From Symbiodinium natans (lineage: Eukaryota > Sar > Dinophyceae > Suessiales > Symbiodiniaceae), in assembly GCA_905221605.1 (NCBI GenBank), contig CAJNDS010002126.1:186501-250500 (forward strand): DNA of 64,000 bases, in the 5' to 3' direction. The first letter of the stretch is position 1; every line of letters begins with the position of its first letter. The notes below the pieces were generated by a model. That model was not told where the DNA came from. It made no database searches and was given only the letters and a program-made list of their open reading frames with translations. This document shows positions 40,745-50,600 of the stretch, piece after piece. The position numbers were made by a program, and so were the translations under genes.

Positions 40745-41209
40745 GTGAAGGTGTTAAGCTGTTTAGGGGTTTAGGGTTTAGGGTTTAGGGTGTTAGGGTG
40801 TTAGGGGGTTAGGTCTTAGGGCTTGTTGTTTCTGTGGTTGTTGTTCCTCCGGGGTTGTTAGGTTTGGAGTTTCAGGGATTAGGGTCAGGGTCTTCGTTTC
40901 TTGTTTGTCTGTCTGGGTGTAATATTGAGTGCTTAGGATGTATTTGGGTTATGAGGGTTTTATGGGGCTTTTTATGATACAAGGTTGTTACAGTTTATGG
41001 TTCAGGGTTTTGAGGTTTCAGGTGGAGGGTTTAGGTTTTTGGGCTTCGGGTAGAGGGCTGAGGGCTTAGGGTAGCAGGGTTTCAGGGCTTTAGGTTATAG
41101 GTACTTAATACCCTAAACCCTAAACCCTAAACCCTAAACCCTAAACCCTAAACCCTAAACCCTAAACCCTAAACCCTAAACCCTAAACTCTAAACCTCAA
41201 ATCTCCGAG

Positions 41210-41254
41210 GTGCATGGCGACCTGGAGTTGCCGGCCGCGCTGCTTCCTCTACAG
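41210..41254 (+). CDS. probable short exon
   Basis: CCGAG|GTGCAT after CCCTAAA repeats; reads VHGDLELPAALLPLQ and ends CTACAG|GCGACC (GC) or runs on to a TAA at 41,272. Confidence 0.4.
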
Positions 41255-41517
41255 GCGACCCCTGTCACGCCGTAAACTCCCGATGCCCTAAACCCCCCAA
41301 AGCTCTTGTCCTAAAGTCAGGCTTGTCCCTTTTTGGAAACAGATGCTACGGCAGATGCTCCTTCTTGAGTTTTGTAACATTTGAACCCCTGTCATGATTG
41401 TTGCTTCAGGGTGGAGCATCCCAGTTTCTTCGCCAAGCTCTGAGCCAGCACCCCGGACCTGAACCCAGACCGCCTAAAGCACCTGGACCATAAACCCTCG
41501 ACCCCAGGCTCTGAGCC

Positions 41518-41640
41518 CTCAACCCTGAACCCTGAACCCTGAACCCTGAACCCTGAACCCTGAACCCTGAACCCTGAACCCTGAACCCTGAACCCTGAAC
41601 CCTGAACCCTGAACCCTGAACCCTGAACCCTCAACCCTAA
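41518..41640 (+). repeat. CCCTGAA variant array
   Basis: About 17 near-perfect CCCTGAA units, passing into CCCTAAA on the right. The opposite-strand frame repeating GFRVQGS is an artefact of the 7-mer. Confidence 0.95.
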
Positions 41641-41715
41641 ACCCTAACCCCTAAACCCTAAACCTTAAACCCTAAAACCCTAAAACCCTAAAGCCCTAAA
41701 ACCCAACCCAAACCA

Positions 41716-41809
41716 GACCTGGAGGTGCGCCGGCCTGCCAGTGCCGCGCGTGCGCGCGGCATGCGCGGCCGCGAGTGGAGGTCTTCCAGGAGCCAGCGTT
41801 GGGGTCCAG
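41716..41809 (+). CDS. probable exon, Arg-rich
   Basis: AACCAG|ACCTGG to GTCCAG|GTTGGG. All three frames are open; the frame with PRVEVFQEPALGS is the most protein-like. GC-rich. CCCTAAA on the left, TTTAGGG on the right. Confidence 0.4.
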
Positions 41810-42485
41810 GTTGGGTTTAGGATTTAGGGTTTAGGGTTTGGGGTTTGGGGTTTAGGGTTCAGGGTGTCGGCTTTAGGGTTAGGGTTTAGGTGCATTAGGG
41901 TTTCATGGGTTAGGGCTCAGGGGGTTAGGGTTTAGAGGGTTTAGGTAGGGTTTAGGTAGGGTTAGACTGTATATGGTTCAAGGTTTCTTTCGAGCAGTTG
42001 TTTCTTGAAGGCGTTTTGAGCAGCAATTTGCTGGGCCAATTGGGTTTGAAGTCCTCCCCTCGTTAGCTTTTAAGGGCTTTCAGGTTCTAAGGCGTTAAGG
42101 TCTGAGGGGTCTAGAACCCTAAGCCTCATCCTTAAGGCATGCGGGCCCTGAAATCTAGGGACCAGAGGCATTATACATAGCCCCTTCTGGGCGGTTTCCG
42201 AAACTAGGGGTGCCTTCTTGGGGTCCTTACTATCAGGGGGATCCTATTATTTGGGGGACTATATTCGGGCTTCCTTAGTTTCGTAAAACCCCCTATTCAG
42301 CCAAAGCCCTCCTAAGGTTTTCAACTCCTGTACCCTTCACTCTGATCCCGAAATCCCAAAACGCTGAAACCCTAACACTTCAACTCTGAACGCTGACCCC
42401 TGAAGCCCCCTGAAGTTTCGGCCCGAAGCTTCTTAAGCTCTACAACCCCGAGAGTTTAGGGTTTTGGGCTTTAGATGCTTTAGAG
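41810..42485. other. spacer with degenerate TTTAGGG and a dispersed repeat
   Basis: TTTAGGG and variant units to about 41,965, then unique sequence holding the inverted dispersed repeat. No gene recognised. Confidence 0.5.
42188..42262 (-). repeat. dispersed repeat, inverted copy
   Basis: Reverse complement of 39,540-39,613. Shared words include GGTGCCTTCTTGG.GTCCTTA and GGATCCTATTATTTGGGG read on the plus strand. Confidence 0.65.
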
Positions 42486-42578
42486 TTTATGAATTCGCCC
42501 CTTGGGGAACACAAGTCTCTCGCGGCCGTAATCCTGGCAATGTCTCAGAAACTGAACGAGCTACCCGCCCCGATCTAA
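42486..42578 (+). CDS. probable last exon
   Basis: After TTTAGAG; reads SPLGEHKSLAAVILAMSQKL and NELPAPI with TAA at 42,576. Helical. Confidence 0.5.
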   Translation, partial: FMNSPLGEHKSLAAVILAMSQKLNELPAPI

Positions 42579-42734
42579 AACCCGGAAACAAACTAACGAA
42601 ACCACTGCACCCTTAACCCTAAACCCTGAACCCTAGACCCCAATCCCTAAACCCCAAACCCCAAACCCAAAACCCTAAAGCCTAAACCCTAAACCCTAAA
42701 CCCCCAAAGCCCACGAAAAGCCCAAAAGCTGCAG

Positions 42735-42829
42735 ACCGGTCTGCGCCGCTTCGCGCGCCCGAGCGCATCTTGCTGGTGCCCTTTGGGTCGATCGCCTCGG
42801 CTGAGGATGTGCCGCCCGGCCGTTTTGGG
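42735..42829 (+). CDS. probable exon
   Basis: GCTGCAG|ACCGG to TTTTGGG|GTTTAGGG, so the donor GT is the first dinucleotide of the TTTAGGG block. Reads SAPLRAPERILLVPFGSIAS and AEDVPPGRFG. CCCTAAA repeats precede. Confidence 0.6.
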
Positions 42830-43096
42830 GTTTAGGGTTTAGGGTTTAGGGCTTAGGGTTTAGGGTTTAGGGTTTAGGGTTTAGGGTGTAGGGTGTAGGG
42901 TTTAGGTTCAGGGCTTCGGGGCAAATCCAAGCCCTAAATCACAGTCATTAACTCAACTCCTAAGCCCCAAAACCCCAAAGACCCCCTACATCCCTGAGAC
43001 CGTTCCCGCTTTCTTTCCCTAAACCCTAAACCCGAAACCCTAAACCCTAAACCCTAAAACCTACGGTAAACCCTGAGCCCGACACCCCCAACCCCA

Positions 43097-43173
43097 GGCT
43101 GCCTGGCCATTCCCACTTCCACCGCTTCGACGTCTTCAGCCGCTGCTCCATTGCCGCGCTCATGTGCCTGTGA
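43097..43173 (+). CDS. probable last exon
   Basis: ACCCCAG|G, reading PGHSHFHRFDVFSRCSIAAL and MCL with TGA at 43,171. A second frame is also open, so phase is uncertain. Confidence 0.4.
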
Positions 43174-43340
43174 CCATGTTGGCACCTCTTTGGGGGCGGC
43201 TCAGGCTTGAGGGGTTGAGGTTTAGTGTTTAGGGTTCAGAGTCTACAGTTTCAGTTGCAGAAACACCCTCAACCCCGAACCCTCACAACCGAAGCTCCGA
43301 AGCCCTAGAGCCCCAAAAAACCCCCCAACCCTTCTTTGAG

Positions 43341-43444
43341 GACACTAGCTCGAGGTGCTCCCGCAAGCTGCGCCAAGACACGACCTTCCTCGCTGCGCTG
43401 GTGAAGCCTTCCTGGACGAGCCGTGTGGGGCAGGCCCACACAGG
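43341..43444 (+). CDS. probable exon
   Basis: TTTGAG|GACACT to CACAGG|GTTTAGGG. Reads SRKLRQDTTFLAALVKPSWT. The donor lies at the edge of a TTTAGGG block. Confidence 0.5.
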
Positions 43445-44169
43445 GTTTAGGGCTTAGGGCTTAGGGTTTAGGGTTGGTGGCCATGGGGCCTTCTGGAGAA
43501 TACGACACATCTTGGTTCTAGCTGGCTCTTTTTTCGGCCATGGAGTGATAGGGGTGGAGTTATGTCCAAGCACTTGAGTCAAGTCCTGTGAAGGTTCAGG
43601 CGGGGGATCTATAGTCCAGAGCATCCTTGTGTCTTAAGGCTTGGAGGGGTCACTTTTTTTTTTTTCTCTTTGTGGGCCTTTACTCTTGGATGTTCCTTTT
43701 GGGTAGGGGCGCCCTGCTGGAAGGCTGTGATGCAGAGCCTTGCCGGCGATCCCCCAGAGGCAGCAGGCCCCACGAAGATTGCAACTCGGGTCGAAACCCT
43801 GAGGCACTCAGTGTAATGCTTACGAGTGTTATGAAACTCCGAACAAGTTCAAGGTTGAGATTTTAGAGCTTACTTAGCGTTGAGGGATTTTGGAAACCTC
43901 CCAAAATCATCTTACGGCTCAAGCGCAGGAGGACCCTGACCCTCAGCCCAAGCATTAAGACGCCACCCTGCAAGCCTCATCTCAGCTCACCAACAGCTTA
44001 CCTCATCACATCACAAAACCCTGCAACACCCACCTGACACCCTAGACTCAGACCCCAAAACTCTCAACTCCCAAACCTCTTTGCTTCAAGGAGCCATCAA
44101 ATCTAGTATGCCTCCAAAAGGGGAACTCGACCCCTTGAAGCCCAAAAAACTTGAAAGCATGGAGCCAAG
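43445..44169. other. intron/spacer
   Basis: Short TTTAGGG piece at its left edge, a poly-T at 43,652, otherwise unique sequence without a convincing exon. The upstream exons of the methyltransferase gene should lie here or further left, but I did not find them. Confidence 0.4.
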
Positions 44170-44268
44170 GTCAAGATCATCGGCAGCGAAATCCCGAAAA
44201 CCCGCGGCGCGTTCATCCCCACGGAGAGGTCGCCAGGGGTCTACAGAATATGGGCCTTGGGATTAAGG
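44170..44268 (+). CDS. TrmY-like RNA methyltransferase, upstream exon
   Basis: CCAAG|GTCAAG; reads VKIIGSEIPKTRGAFIPTER and SPGVYRIWALGLR. It joins in phase to the next segment across a 45-nt gap if the duplicated GTGCT(C/G)GGGG at its two ends is collapsed (see 44,314). A second and third frame are open but less protein-like. Confidence 0.45.
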
Positions 44269-44313
44269 GTGCTCGGGGGTTGATGTGGGGGTCAGACAGG
44301 GGGTCGGGCAGAT

Positions 44314-44860
44314 GTGCTGGGGACATCGGCTCGCTTGATGCCGGTTGATGAAAGGTGGCTGGCCAAGACCTTCACCTCCGTGCTGGGCAACGCCACCGCC
44401 AAGCCCAAGGTGGAGAAGCGCTGCAGGGGCTGGAGCTGCGAGGAGGTGGCATCGCTGCGATGCCTCCTGTCTGACCTCGGGATTCCGGCCAAGGGGGAAA
44501 AGGGGGAAAAGGGGGAGAAGGGGGAAAGCAGCAACTCCGAGCCGGGGAAAGTCCTTGCCTTTGTCTTGCATGAGGAGGCGACGGTGCACATCCGAGATGA
44601 AGTTGCACGGATTGAAGGCGATGCGGCCTCCCGCATCCTCTTAATTGTTGGTGACCAGACCGGGCTGACGCGAGAACAAGTCGAGTACCTCGTGTCGGAG
44701 TTCGGTGTGGTACCGGTAACCGTCGGAGCAACTCCCCTGCTCACCTCGCACTGCATCGTCGTGCTGCACCACTTGCTGGATGAGCGCTGGCCTGCGCAGC
44801 TGGCGGTGGCTGGGGCTGAGCCGGATGAAGACGGAGCAGAGCACGAGATCGGATATATAG
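44314..44860 (+). CDS. SPOUT RNA methyltransferase, TrmY-like (PF04013)
   Basis: Large exon ending ATATATAG|GTGGGC. LMPVDERWLAKTFTSVL matches the L-x-P-D-E-R helix of the family. LAFVLHEEATVHI, ILLIVGDQTGLTREQVEYL and VTVGATPLLTSHCIVVLHHL with a following LDER match the knotted SAM-binding region (VhGDh.G...e ... slG...L.shCI...H..LD). Archaeal TrmY methylates pseudouridine 54 of tRNA; here the substrate is unknown. An insertion of KGEKGEKGEKGE between the halves is a local GGGGAAAAG microsatellite. RsmE-type SPOUT is the alternative. Confidence 0.65.
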
Positions 44861-45133
44861 GTGGGCAAAAGGTGCTCCGACTACTCCACTCAAAGCCTCA
44901 AGGCTACCCGGCTACCCTTCAAGCCAAGATAGCTAGCCCTGCAGGTTCAGGGGGATTCAAGGTTTAGGGTGGCCTCGAAGCGATAGGGAGTGTCGGGTTG
45001 TTGAATACCGCGCAATCTGGGCCCCAAGACGCGGAGGTGTGATAGGGACCATATGGACCATCTGTCGGCATGACTGGTAGGGAAGAAGCATGCAGTCTCT
45101 CTTGGGTTGCGAGGGGTAGGCCGACCATTGCAG

Positions 45134-45267
45134 TGCTGCTGGGCAAGTCTGCGTCTGCCGCGCTTTGCTCGAAGCGCTCCCTTGCCTTCCGTGCCCCCCT
45201 TCACCGCGCTGCTCCCATCGCCACACCCACCGATGGAGGCACCTGGTCAACCGCACACTCGAGTGGC
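45134..45267 (+). CDS. probable exon
   Basis: CATTGCAG|T; reads VLLGKSASAALCSKRSLAFR and APLHRAAPIATPTDGGTW before the CCCTAAA repeats. Ala/Ser-rich and basic, resembling an organelle-targeting stretch. Might belong to the methyltransferase gene or the next one. Confidence 0.45.
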
Positions 45268-45479
45268 CTTAAACCTAAACCCTAAACCCTAAACCCTAAA
45301 CCCTAAGCCCTACATTGAGGGTACCAGGGGGGCCAAGGCACCCAGGGAGTGGAGCCCAGGCGTCAGATCGAAGGTTTAGGGGGTGCCTGGTGTTGTTCTC
45401 CAAGTTGCATGCCCGGGTGTCAAGGCAAGCCTTGTCCGAACCTCGTGCTCAGATGCTAACCTGCCAAGCTTGCTCAACT

Positions 45480-45955
45480 CCTAAACCCTAACTCAACCCT
45501 AGACCCTAAAACCGTAAACCCTAAACCCCAAACCCTAAACCCGAAACCGTAAACCCTAAACCCTAAACCCGAAACCCCAAACCGTAAACCCTGAACCCTA
45601 AACCCTAAACCCCAAACCGTAAACCCTAAACCCTAAACCCTAAGCCCTAAACCCTAACCCTCCCTAAACACTAAACCCTCAACCCGACTGGGAGGCGCAA
45701 CATGGACCTGTCGGAGCGGATGCTGCGGCAGGCAGGGTGGATGCGGGCGTCGGGTCCTAAAGCTTCGTAACCCCTCCCCTACCCCCCCACCTGTTTACCC
45801 TAAACCCTAAACCCTAAACTCTAAACCCTACGCCCTAAACCCCACACCCTAAACCCTAAACCCTAATCCCTAAACCCTAAACCCTAAACCCTAAACCCTA
45901 AACCCTAAGCCCTAAACCCTAAACCCTAAACCCTAAACCCCAAGCCCTACCCAGA
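45480..45955 (+). repeat. CCCTAAA blocks around a short exon
   Basis: Imperfect CCCTAAA (with CCGTAAA and CCCGAAA variants) at 45,480-45,670 and 45,795-45,955, flanking the exon-like segment 45,695-45,753. Confidence 0.9.
45695..45753 (+). CDS. probable short exon
   Basis: GGGAG|GCGCAA to GTCGG|GTCCTA. Reads RNMDLSERMLRQAGWMRAS, an amphipathic helix. CCCTAAA repeats on both sides. Confidence 0.5.
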
Positions 45956-45995
45956 ACAAAGCACAGAAGCACACCTGGTTATGGGGGCTCCTCAG

Positions 45996-46053
45996 CCGGT
46001 GGCAGGTGACAAGGGGGCCGACCTGGAGCTACAACGTGTGGACTCCGGGACAG
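45996..46053 (+). CDS. probable short exon
   Basis: CCTCAG|CCGGTG to GGGACAG|GTGGCA. Reads PVAGDKGADLELQRVDSGT. Typical small hydrophilic exon. Confidence 0.5.
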
Positions 46054-47001
46054 GTGGCAACATGATAAGCATGATCACAGCAAGAATATCATAATAATGA
46101 TAACAACAATAGTAATTATAAGAATAATCGTAATAGTAATAATCGTAGTAAAAATAGAAGCAACCATGAAAGCAATAATAAAAGCAATCACAATAATAAC
46201 AATAAAAATTAGTAGTTATAAAAATACCAATTAGATTGATGGGTTGTTAAATCAAAAGCCCTGAACCCTGGACCCCTCCTTTCGGCTTCAGAGCTTTACC
46301 GGTTGAAGGGCTTCAGGTTTTGTAGGGCGCCAGGGCTTTCGGGCATTAGGTCCTCAGAGTCTTGGGATTTCAGGGATCCCAAACAGACTTAAGATTAGGT
46401 TTAGGGCCGCAAGTTCAGGGCTCTACAGGGGGATGGAAGGTACCGGGTTTAGGGTTTTGGCTAGCTTCCATGATGCTCCTGCTATTTTGCTGCTGCTGGT
46501 GGTATCGCTATTGTTTACCGTATATTGCCTGTTGTGTCAGCTACAGTAATGTTCATTCGTGCTAGTACTATATATATAAACATATACGTATACATATACA
46601 AAGAACACATATATATTTTTATATATGTATATTGATAATGACAAATATCAGTCTTGCATTTACTTCCACTGATGGATTTAGGGCAAGGGTGTGCCCGGAT
46701 TTTGTGGGTGAAGGCTCTGAAGGACTCAACAGGCCTGGGGTTCTTGGAGGCAGGAATTTTCCCGGGTCGTCTTGCTCGTTCTGAATCCGAGGATAGTGGT
46801 AAGAACAGGAAGACGAAGGGAGAATTTTGTGTGAAGGGTGCAGTGTTTTGCTTTTGGGTGGGTTTTGGGCGGAAGTATGGGGCCTGCTTGCGGCCTTCCC
46901 TACACCCTTGCGGTTTAGGGTTTAGGGTTTAGGGTTTAGGGTTTAGGGTTTAGGGTTTCGACCCCGAAGCCACTCTAACCCCTTCTTTCCTGCCCTTTCA
47001 G
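46054..47001. other. long intron/spacer with AT-rich microsatellites
   Basis: AAT/ATA-rich trinucleotide tract at about 46,080-46,230, TA-rich tract at 46,568-46,640, TTTAGGG block at 46,915-46,958. No supported exon. Confidence 0.6.
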
Positions 47002-47052
47002 GCAAGGATTCCGACACGGAGGTGCCGTGTGAGGATCTCGACTCCGCTGTAG
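47002..47052 (+). CDS. probable exon upstream of Mg transporter
   Basis: Strong acceptor CTTTCCTGCCCTTTCAG and donor CTGTAG|GTGTGG. Reads KDSDTEVPCEDLDSAV, an acidic segment as found before the membrane domain of MgtE/SLC41 proteins. Followed by TTTAGGG repeats. Confidence 0.5.
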   Translation, partial: ARIPTRRCRVRISTPL

Positions 47053-47458
47053 GTGTGGGTTGGTCAGGGTTTAGGGTTTAGGGTTTAGGGTTTAGGGCTT
47101 CGGGTTTAGTAGGTTTGGGTTTGAAGGTCTTAGGATTTAAGGGTTTAAGGTTTCAGGGTTTAAGGGCCTTATGGTTTCATTAAATCATGGTGTTCCCACA
47201 GAGGTCCCCCAATTCATCTACCCCTTGTTGTTTAGGGGGCCAAAGGCACCTTGATTATACCAAACCAAAGAACCGCAATCCATGGTTTCGAGGCGGCGGT
47301 TTCCGGTTGAGCGGGAGCAGCTGTGGAGGGTTAATGGGTTGAAGGAATGGAGGCTGTAGGGTTTAGGGTTTGGTGTAGCCAGAATACTTAAACCCTAACC
47401 CTACACCCTAAACCCTAAACCCTAAACCCTAAACCCTCGTCCCTGCCAGGCGACATGA

Positions 47459-47570
47459 ATGCTGCCAGCGCGCAAGCCGTCAACTTCCACCAGCTGCCGC
47501 TGCTCTTGCGAGCTCTGTCGAGGATGCCGGCGCTGCTGGTCACGCTGTTGCTTGGGTGCCACCGGGAGGG
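47459..47570 (+). CDS. MgtE/SLC41-like Mg2+ transporter, exon with first membrane helix
   Basis: CCTGCCAG|GCGACA to GGAGGG|GTTAGGG. Reads VNFHQLPLLLRALSRMPALL and VTLLLGCHRE: an R-x-P-x-L-L helix as at the start of the MgtE membrane domain. CCCTAAA repeats precede and TTTAGGG repeats follow. Confidence 0.6.
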
Positions 47571-47779
47571 GTTAGGGTTTAGGGTTTAGGGTTTAGGGTT
47601 TAGGGTTTAGGGTTTAGGGTTTAGGGTTTAGGGTTCTACAGTTTTGTTCTTGGTCATGCGGAGCCTGAGCATACAGCTCGGGCACCCCAAAAACGATCAA
47701 GGAAGCTGCCACACTCCCGTAAACCCTCAAGGTTCTGCATCTTTAGGGAACTGAACTCTCACCTTTCTTTCACAAGCAG

Positions 47780-47860
47780 AAACGGTGCCGAGGGTGATCG
47801 AGCTCCTAGTGGCTTTCAACATCTCCTCCTACACTGCGACTCAGCAAAAGAGTCCGAACA
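47780..47860 (+). CDS. Mg2+ transporter, probable exon
   Basis: CACAAGCAG|AA to CCGAACA|GTTGGC. Reads TVPRVIELLVAFNISSYTAT, a second hydrophobic segment. Intermediate support; its match to the family is weak by itself. Confidence 0.45.
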
Positions 47861-48077
47861 GTTGGCATGCAGTTCAGGGGTTTAGGCCAAGCTCGGGTTT
47901 GAGGCTTCACCACATCATATTGGTTTCTTTCGAGGCCGGCAAAGGAATTGACCATGAAGTTGAGCCACCACGTGTCTTACCGATGAAAGAAAGAGGAGGC
48001 TTCAGGGTGGCGGCCATCCACATGGGTTTGAACTGGGCTTGGTATTGCAAGGTTTTGGGGGGGGTCTGCGCCTTCAG

Positions 48078-48351
48078 GACACCTTCAAGAGGTACCCCCT
48101 GCTCATCGCCTTTCAGCCGGTGATATCGGCAATCTCTGGCAACGTGGGCCTCCAGACCATGGCCACCGTCACCCGCGGCCTGGCGCTGAGCCTCTTCAGC
48201 GGAACCCGCATCTGCCAGGGAACTCGGCATGAGCTGGGCACTGGGCTTGCAGTCGCTGGTCTCTTGGGCACCGTGGTGGCGGCCGTCGCCTACACCTGGT
48301 ACTTTCTGGCCGACGCCAGCCACACCACGAAACTCGGCGGGCATCCGGGAG
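48078..48351 (+). CDS. MgtE/SLC41-like Mg2+ transporter, pore exon
   Basis: GCCTTCAG|GACACC to CGGGAG|GTAGCA. YPLLIAFQPVISAISGNVGL followed by QTMATVTRGLALSLF is the family signature (P-x-x-x-x-x-x-G-N-x-G-x-Q-x-x-x-x-x-x-R-G-L-A). A further hydrophobic helix (GLLGTVVAAVAYTWYFLA) completes the exon. The transporter carries Mg2+ or other divalent cations across a membrane. Confidence 0.75.
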
Positions 48352-48687
48352 GTAGCAAGAAGGAACACGCTGGGTGTAAATGCCCTAAGAGGCTCGCGAA
48401 AGGGCGTTCAAAAGTGTCCAACATGCAAAAGGAACCACAACTTTCTTTCGCACTCCTGGAAGCCCCTAAGCCCCATACCCCCCAAAACACCCTAAACCCT
48501 GAACCCTGAACCCTGAACCCTCAACCCTCAACCCTCAACCCTAAACCCTACACCCTGCACCCTACACCCTAAACCCTAAACCCTCAGCCCTCAACCCTAA
48601 ACCCTAAACCCTAAACCCGAAACCCCCTAAACCCCAACCCCAGAAACCACAAAAAAAGCCGATTCCACCCCCCACCCCCCCCAAAAG

Positions 48688-48789
48688 GAAAGGGGCCCTG
48701 GCCTTCGCCCTGGCCATCTTCCTGGGGCAGTTTGCGTCGATCCTCTGCGCCAGCCTCACTGCCACCCTGGCTCCCTTGCTGTTCTCCAG
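48688..48789 (+). CDS. Mg2+ transporter, next membrane exon
   Basis: After CCCCAAAAG; reads KGALAFALAIFLGQFASILC and ASLTATLAPLLFSR, a long hydrophobic helix. It ends TCCAG|GCTGGG (GC donor). In phase with the next exon it gives FSRL-GWDP. The preceding intron is filled with CCCTGAA/CCCTAAA units. Confidence 0.65.
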
Positions 48790-48844
48790 GCTGGGAGAAT
48801 GGAGAGAAAGCCCTGAATTTTCTAGGGTTGTTAGGGTTCTATGT

Positions 48845-48850
48845 TGTTTT

Positions 48851-48886
<36 letters not shown>

Positions 48887-48899
48887 GGGGGGGGGGGGG
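48845..48899 (+). repeat. poly-T/poly-G tract
   Basis: About 38 T followed by about 14 G within the intron, interrupting telomere-like variants. It generates a spurious poly-Phe frame. Confidence 0.95.
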
Positions 48900-49261
48900 T
48901 TTAGGTTTTTTGGTTTTTATTGTTTTTAGGTTTTCTTTTCTTCTAGGGATTTTCAAGTTCAGCCCTAAGACTTAAGAGACCCTGCTTCCTAAAACGACCA
49001 GGACCCTCGGAAGCCCAGGGGCTGACTGACAAACTAAACCCTAAACCCTAAAACCCCAAAACCCTAAAACACCCTAAAACCCTAAACCCTTGTAAATCCC
49101 TAAAACCCTAAAACGCCCTAAAACACCCTAAAACACCCTAAACCCTAAAACACCCTAAAACCCTAAACCCCTTGTAAATCCCTAAAGCCCTAAAGCCCCT
49201 AGGACCCCGAAAAACCCCCCGAAAAACCCCCCAAACTCCCCCAAACTCCCTCTTCCCCCAG

Positions 49262-49370
49262 GCTCGGATGGGATCCTGCGAACATGGGAGGCCCCCTGGA
49301 GACGGCCTTCCAAGACGTCGTCGGGAGCACGGCCATGCTGGCGGCTGCGGCAGCCATCCTGCAAGGCGAC
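49262..49370 (+). CDS. Mg2+ transporter, last recognisable exon
   Basis: TTCCCCCAG|GCTCGG; reads LGWDPANMGGPLETAFQDVV and GSTAMLAAAAAILQG. G-x-D-P-A-x-x-x-G-P-x-x-T-x-x-x-D is the diagnostic MgtE motif, with Asp residues that line the cation path. The end is either CAAG|GCGACC or just before CTTAGGG. TTTAGGG repeats follow. Confidence 0.75.
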
Positions 49371-49789
49371 CTCTGCTTAGGGTTTAGGGTTTAGGGTTTA
49401 GGGTTTAGGGTTCAGGGCCTAGGGGTTAGGGGTTTAGGGTTTGGGGTTCAGGGTCTAGGGTTCAGGGTCTAGGGTTTAGGGTTTAGGGTCTAGGTTCTTA
49501 ACCCTTGATTAAACCTAAGACCCGAACACCTCAAAACCCTAAATCCCTAAACCCTATGACCCGAGGAGCCCTAAAGCTCAAGCCCATGGCTTGAGTTCAG
49601 CCAGCTTCGTGGATAGAGCTCAAGGGCCGAAGGTTTGGGGTTCGGGTTTAGGGTTTAGGGTTTAGGGTTTAGGGTTTAGGGTTTAGGGTTTAGGGTTTAG
49701 GGTTTAGGGTTTAGGGTTTAGGGTTTAGGGTTTAGGGTTTAGGGTTTAGGGGCCCGAAACCGTAAACCCTAAACCCGACATCCGACAAG

Positions 49790-49834
49790 GCCTGGGAGAC
49801 TTTGCCGAGGCTTGCCCAGGACCATCTGCCTAAG
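49790..49834 (+). CDS. possible short exon
   Basis: CGACAAG|GCCTGG to CTAAG|GTTTCG, reading AWETLPRLAQDHLPK. The upstream exon may end at CAAG|GC as well, giving matching boundaries. Weak. Confidence 0.35.
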
Positions 49835-50137
49835 GTTTCGAGCTTAGGCTTCCGCCTTGAGCCCTCAATCCCTAAACCCCACACCCTAAACCCTAAACCC
49901 TAAACCCGAAACCCTGAACCCTAAACCCTAAACCCTGAATCCCTCATCAGTTGGGAAAGAATACCCTCTTGAGCTTGACTCTCGTCCGACTTTGTGAGAT
50001 GACTTAGGAGGTGTAGCCTACGTGGGAGCTCCGGGAATCTTGAAATACCACTACTCTTAATGTCATTGTTACTTTTTCCGTGAGACTGAAACTTGCATCG
50101 TGTGAGTTTTTTGTTTCAACCTTACCTCTTTTGGCAG

Positions 50138-50211
50138 CTGATCTGTGCGGAAGACATAGTCAGGTGGGGAGTTTGGCTGGGGCGGCACATGTGTCAAACA
50201 TGTGTCCTCAG
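50138..50211 (+). CDS. probable exon with canonical splice sites
   Basis: Pyrimidine-rich acceptor TACCTCTTTTGGCAG and consensus donor CCTCAG|GTAAGC. Frames LICAEDIVRWGVWLGRHMC and DLCGRHSQVGSLAGAAHVS are both open. The best canonical pair in the window. Confidence 0.55.
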
Positions 50212-50464
50212 GTAAGCTCAGTGAGAACAGAAATCTCATGTGGACCAAGAACAGGGGACAAGCCTGCTTGATTTTGCTTCTCAGTACGAATACAAGCTGT
50301 GAAAACATGGCCCATGGATCCTTTAGGTACCCTGTAAACCTCAAGCCCTCCAGCCCCAAAGACCCACAAGGCTTCTGAGCCCCCGCTCCCCCCTGAAGAT
50401 CCGAAAGAATTCAGGGTGCTTGGCGCACGCGGATTCACTAAATTAGGTTTCCTTTTGGGCGCAG

Positions 50465-50600
50465 GGGCCATAATTCAGAGAGCCCCATGAGAGGAGACGA
50501 CATCTTCGGATGTGTGCAGAGCTGCCACCTGAGCGGCACCATGTACAGCGAGCAGTGCCTCCAGCACTGCGCCAAGCTAAGCAAAGAGGGCCTTTGCTAG
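50465..50600 (+). CDS. probable last exon, paired CX3C motif
   Basis: GGCGCAG|GGGCCA; reads SPMRGDDIFGCVQSCHLSGT and MYSEQCLQHCAKLSKEGLC with TAG at 50,598. Cysteines form CVQSC and CLQHC, ten residues apart. Could end the transporter gene or a small separate protein. Confidence 0.5.

Noticed and set aside
41392-41634. GFRVQGS-repeat protein
   Set aside because: Translation of the CCCTGAA array; a 7-mer with no stop in this frame.
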